48,904 bases of DNA from Candidatus Ventrimonas merdavium. GTDB taxonomy: Bacteria; Bacillota; Clostridia; Lachnospirales; Lachnospiraceae. The stretch's first letter is position 1, and every line of letters starts with the position of its first letter. A program made the position numbers and the translations under genes. Under the pieces are notes generated by a model. That model ran no database searches and had not been told where the DNA came from. It was given only the letters and a program-made list of their open reading frames with translations. Where the stretch lies: the NCBI GenBank assembly GCA_018715565.1, contig DVLJ01000120.1:1-48904 (forward strand), read 5' to 3'. Shown here piece after piece: positions 44,905-48,904 of this stretch.

Positions 44905-45852
44905 ATGAAATATATTGACAGTCTGCGGGAGGGCATGCGTATCTCGGAGGTGTATCTGTGCAAATCGAAGCAGATCGCCCTGACGAAAGCGGGAAAAGAG
45001 TATGGGAGCCTGGTGCTGCAGGATAAGACCGGCACGGTGGACGCCAAGATCTGGGATTTGGGATCCCCGGGCATCGGCAATTTTGAGGCCCTGGACTATG
45101 TGTGCGTGGACGCGGACGTGACCATGTTCATGAACGCGAACCAGCTGAATGTGAAGCGGATCCGCAAGGCGGATGAGACGGAGTATGTGGCGGCGGATTA
45201 TCTGCCGGTATCCTCCAAGGACATCGGGACGATGTACCGGGAGCTGACGGAGATCATCGGCACGGTGAAGAACCCTTATCTGCGGAAGCTGCTGGACGGG
45301 TTCTTCGTGGAGGATCCGGCATTTGCCAAGGCGTTCCAGTTCCACAGCGCGGCGAAAAGCGTGCACCACGGATTTGTGGGAGGACTGCTGGAGCATACCC
45401 TGAGCGTGACCAAGATGTGCTGCTATTTTGCAGGGGCTTATCCGCTGCTGAACCGGGACCTGCTTTTGACGGCGGCCATGTTCCACGACGTGGGTAAGCT
45501 GCGGGAGCTGTCGGTGTTCCCGGAGAATGATTACACCGACGACGGCCAGCTGCTGGGCCACATCATCATCGGCACGGAGATGATCGGCGAGCGTATTCGG
45601 ACGATCCCCGGATTCCCGGTGAAGCTGGCGGCGGAGTTAAAGCACTGTATCCTGGCTCATCACGGCGAGCTGGAGTACGGCTCTCCCAAAAAGCCGGCGA
45701 TCCTGGAAGCGCTGGCGCTGAATTTCGCGGACAATGCGGACGCGAAGATGGAGACGATGATCGAGGTGCTCCAGGGAGCCGGGGAGAACCATGGCTGGCT
45801 GGGATATAACCGGCTGCTGGAGACGAATATCCGGAAAACGTCGGAAGGGTAA
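44905..45852 (+). CDS. yhaM: YhaM-like 3'-5' exoribonuclease (OB-fold plus HD domain)
   Basis: OB-fold N-terminus; HD domain HHGFVGGLLEHTLSV...AAMFHDVGKLREL...HCILAHHGELEYGSPKKP. Confidence 0.92.
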   Translation: MKYIDSLREGMRISEVYLCKSKQIALTKAGKEYGSLVLQDKTGTVDAKIWDLGSPGIGNFEALDYVCVDADVTMFMNANQLNVKRIRKADETEYVAADYLPVSSKDIGTMYRELTEIIGTVKNPYLRKLLDGFFVEDPAFAKAFQFHSAAKSVHHGFVGGLLEHTLSVTKMCCYFAGAYPLLNRDLLLTAAMFHDVGKLRELSVFPENDYTDDGQLLGHIIIGTEMIGERIRTIPGFPVKLAAELKHCILAHHGELEYGSPKKPAILEALALNFADNADAKMETMIEVLQGAGENHGWLGYNRLLETNIRKTSEG

Positions 45853-46011
45853 TAAGGGATAGCAAGCCCTGGATGCTGCTGTGCAGGGGAGGGAATGCGC
45901 TTGGGATGCCTGTATCTAGGAACCGCGGCAAGGCGGTTGGATGGCGAAGCGAGCGGACGACACCGCTACGATGCGGAATAGCGAAGGTACGTAAGGAATC
46001 ATAGAAAGATG

Positions 46012-46077
46012 GAAAGGGGCTTCGGGAAGCTTCCGCCGATGGAAGATCGGTTACGGAAGATTGCCGAAGCCCCTTTC
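46012..46077. other. Long imperfect hairpin element
   Basis: GAAAGGGGCTTCGG (46012-46025) / CCGAAGCCCCTTTC (46064-46077) with nested CTTCCG/CGGAAG and CCGAT/ATCGG stems. Confidence 0.85.
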
Positions 46078-46470
46078 AGGAGGTATACGTATGTTGTATG
46101 GTGTATTTATGTAAACCGCTTCGCTGTGGGCGGGATGCCCACGTGGGGGAAGCGAGGGTTTGTTGGTCGACCTGACAACGGGTGCGCGCTTGGTGCCATC
46201 AGGCCATTTATGTAAGATGATAACGAACTCTCTGTTCATTACGTGATGTCCGTCCCAGAGACGTTTGCTCTGTCGTTCATCATGGTTTTATCATACCGGA
46301 TAGATGTGTCTAAAGTTTGAGGAGTTTCTAAAGACTTTGGAAAAAAATGAAAGAAATTATAACATTTTTGGAAGGACGTGTTAAGAAAAGCGTCTTTTCA
46401 GGGGTGGGGGAATCCGGTATAATGAGAGGGAGGAAGACGAAGACGATCAAAAATCATGGGAGCGTGTGAC

Positions 46471-48167
46471 ATGGATTGGAAAAAGAATGAGAGATTTCAG
46501 GTGACGATAGAGGATTTAAGCGAGAACGGGGAGGGGATCGGCAAGACCGATGGATTTACCTGGTTCGTGAAGGATGCGGTGCCAGGAGATGTGGTGGAGG
46601 TCAGCGTGATGAAGGTGAAAAAGACCTATGGCTATGCCCGCCTTCTGCGGGTGCTGGAGCCTTCCCCGGACCGGGTGATCCCGCCCTGCCCGGTGGCCCG
46701 CCAGTGCGGCGGCTGCCAGATCCAGGCCATGTCTTATGAAGCACAGCTGCGGTTTAAGGAAGGGAAGATCTGTAATAATCTGCGGCGGATCGGTGGGCTG
46801 ACCGGGATGGTGCCGGTGGATGAGAATGGGGGGTTGAGAGAGGGCGGTGCGGAGTGGGCTGCCGGGGAAATTGGTGCAGAGCATGTGGTTCAGGGAATTG
46901 CCGTGGAGCAGGATGGCCGGGAAATTGCCGCAGAGCGAGATGCACGGGGCACAGGAGCGGAGGGGGATACCAGGGATACCAGGGGCGCCGGGACGGCCGG
47001 AGCGGACTGGTGTATGGAGCAGCGGCAGCTGGTGTATCCGATCATGGGAATGGAGCGGCCCTGGCGTTACCGCAATAAAGCTCAATTCCCGTTTGGGAAA
47101 GGGAAGGATGGGCGGATCATTACGGGATTTTATGCGGGACGTACCCATTCGATCATTGAGGCGGAGGATTGCCTGCTTGGGGTGGAGGAAAATAAGAAGA
47201 TCCTGGACTGCATCCGCAGCCATATGGAACAATATGGGATCGAGCCCTATGACGAGACGACACACCAGGGCCTGGTGCGCCATGCGCTGATCCGGAAGGG
47301 ATTCCGGACCGGGGAGCTGATGGTCTGCCTGGTGCTCAATGGGAGCGTGAAGCAGCTGACGGCGGCGGAGGAATTGGTGGAGAGGCTGAAGGGGCTGTTT
47401 GAGTGGGCGGTAGCTGAGACGGAGCCGGGTGAGATGGGGCTGAGTGAGATGGGGATAGCGGGTGGAGCAAGGGCCGCCGGGAAAGCCGCGCCGGCGCCGG
47501 CTCCCCGCATGGCCAGCATTTCTTGCAGCATCAACCGGGAGCGGACGAACGTGATCATGGGGACCAAGATCGTGAATCTGTATGGGCCGGGGTATATCAC
47601 GGACTATATCGGCAATGTGCAGTACCGCATTTCGCCCCTTTCGTTTTATCAGGTGAACCCGGTGCAGACGGAGAAGCTGTATGGTACGGCGTTGGAATAT
47701 GCCGGGCTGACGGGGGAGGAGACAGTGTGGGATCTGTACTGCGGGATCGGCACGATCTCTCTGTTCCTGGCGCAGAAGGCGAAAAAGGTGTACGGGGTGG
47801 AGATTGTTCCCCAGGCAATCGAGGATGCCCGGGCTAATGCGAAGCTGAACGGCATGGAGAATGTGGAGTTCTTTGTGGGGAAGGCGGAGGAGGTGCTGCC
47901 GGAACAGTACGAGAAGCATCATGTCTATGCGGATGTGATCGTGTGGATCCGCCACGAAAGGGCTGCGACCCGGTCTGCCTGGATACGATCGTGAAGATGG
48001 CCCCGAAACGGGTGGTTTATGTGAGCTGTGATTCGGCGACATTGGCCAGGGATCTGAAGTATCTGGGGGAGCGGGGGTATGCGGTGAAGAAGGTGAGAGG
48101 GTGCGATATGTTTGGGCAGACGGGGCATGTGGAGACGGTATGCCTTCTGTCGAGAAAAGCCCAATAA
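46471..48167 (+). pseudogene. 23S rRNA (uracil-C5)-methyltransferase, RlmD/TrmA family, interrupted by a frameshift near 47951
   Basis: TRAM-like N-terminus, FeS cysteines CPVARQCGGCQIQ, SAM motif VWDLYCGIGTISLFLAQKAKKVYGVE in frame 46471-47994; remaining [16 protein letters not shown]...[18 protein letters not shown] in another frame (47943-48167). Confidence 0.9.
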
Positions 48168-48370
48168 ATCAAAGAATTTTGGCAGTTTGGGAAGAAAATA
48201 GATGTGTGTTTCTGTTTCCGTAGAGAGATGCTATAATCGGAGGTTTACCCCAGGGGATAGACTTTGAGAAATGGGAGATATACATTTTGGCGAAAGGATA
48301 TTTTTTCGCAAAAGTAAGGAAAGAGATTGGATATACAATAGTATTTGAATTAGCTTAGGAGGTGAGGTCA

Positions 48371-48904
48371 ATGGACGAAAAATATTTATTTATGCTAGAT
48401 AAGGAAGAAATGAAAACAAGAGTCAAAGCGTTAACAGGATTTGAAAAAGAAAGAGATGAAATCAAGGCTCTTTCAAAGATTATATTTGATATGGACATAG
48501 AGAATATTGAGTATATGAAGTTCCTTAATATTAATGGAAATGTTCTGCTTTTTGGCAAGCCAGGTACGGGGAAAACATCTATATGCTACGATTGTATGTT
48601 GGAAAACACAAGTGCATCATACTATCAACTGAATATGACAGCTTTAGTTTCTGAAAAATTGGGGAAAACAGCACAAAAAATAAATGAAGTGTTTGAAGAA
48701 GTATTGAATGAATCAAAAAAATATCCTGTATATTTATTGATTGAGGAGATAGAGGTTTTTTTGCCAAATAGAAGAGAATCAAAAGATTTAGAAGATATGA
48801 AGCGTGCATTGACAATCTTCATGCATTATCTGGATAAAATCAATCCAAATCTGATGGTGATGTGTACGACAAATCATCTGGAAAGTTTGGATCCTGCCAT
48901 TGTA
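48371..48904 (+). CDS. AAA+ ATPase (proteasome-regulatory-subunit/FtsH-like), truncated by window end
   Basis: Start after TTAGGAGGTGAGGTCA; MDEKYLFMLDKEEMKTRVKALTG...NVLLFGKPGTGKTSICYD Walker A, YLLIEEIEVF Walker B, MCTTNHLESLDPAIV sensor region; open to the window end. Confidence 0.88.
   Translation, partial: MDEKYLFMLDKEEMKTRVKALTGFEKERDEIKALSKIIFDMDIENIEYMKFLNINGNVLLFGKPGTGKTSICYDCMLENTSASYYQLNMTALVSEKLGKTAQKINEVFEEVLNESKKYPVYLLIEEIEVFLPNRRESKDLEDMKRALTIFMHYLDKINPNLMVMCTTNHLESLDPAIV

Noticed and set aside
46009-46239. Small ORFs on both strands around the hairpin element
   Set aside because: They run through a perfect inverted repeat and lack convincing ribosome-binding sites or recognisable motifs
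46516-48042. 508-aa minus-strand ORF
   Set aside because: Shadow of the RlmD-like gene; composition is Pro/His/Leu/Arg-rich without domain signatures

Overview
The window is a GC-rich Firmicutes chromosome segment, probably Lachnospiraceae or Clostridia judging by gene content. I found no rRNA, tRNA, CRISPR array or transposase. From left to right it carries: a two-gene chromate transporter (minus strand, cut at the window start); an FMN riboswitch with ribU; a substrate-binding protein / YesM-type kinase / YesN-type regulator cassette followed by a complete livHMGF-K ABC operon and a second, separately terminated LivK paralog; a housekeeping block (Sua5, dCMP deaminase, B12-radical SAM/DUF4080, Nth, DnaQ-like exonuclease, VanW, Lrp/AsnC, aminotransferase, TrmL, aldo/keto reductase); a T-box-controlled BASS-family transporter; an orphan histidine kinase; a secreted cell-wall-binding-repeat protein; and a hydroxy-acid/dicarboxylate region (LysR, DAACS symporter, split UxaA/SuyAB-like dehydratase, flavinylated fumarate-reductase-like lipoprotein, malic enzyme, 2-HCT transporter, CitA/CitB-type two-component system). 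It ends with an OmpR-type regulator, MutS2, an HtrA-like protein that appears to have lost its catalytic residues, a YhaM-like nuclease, a frameshifted RlmD-like methyltransferase and, after a clear shift to AT-rich DNA, a truncated AAA+ ATPase. The observations I rate highest are: (1) an unannotated ~128-nt small RNA candidate at about 24331-24458 with a strong promoter, two TTAG-N6-CTAA operators and an exposed anti-Shine-Dalgarno segment; (2) the HtrA pseudoprotease behind a PerR/Fur-box-like promoter; (3) a structured element between the YesN-type regulator and the liv operon; (4) a solitary AIR-synthase C-terminal-domain protein; (5) a T-box on a BASS transporter; (6) short-period tandem-repeat arrays repeatedly placed at gene junctions or as in-frame inserts in housekeeping proteins; (7) the AT-rich AAA+ gene at the right edge, a possible start of a defense island. 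All assignments come from reading the sequence and family motifs; no database search was run.
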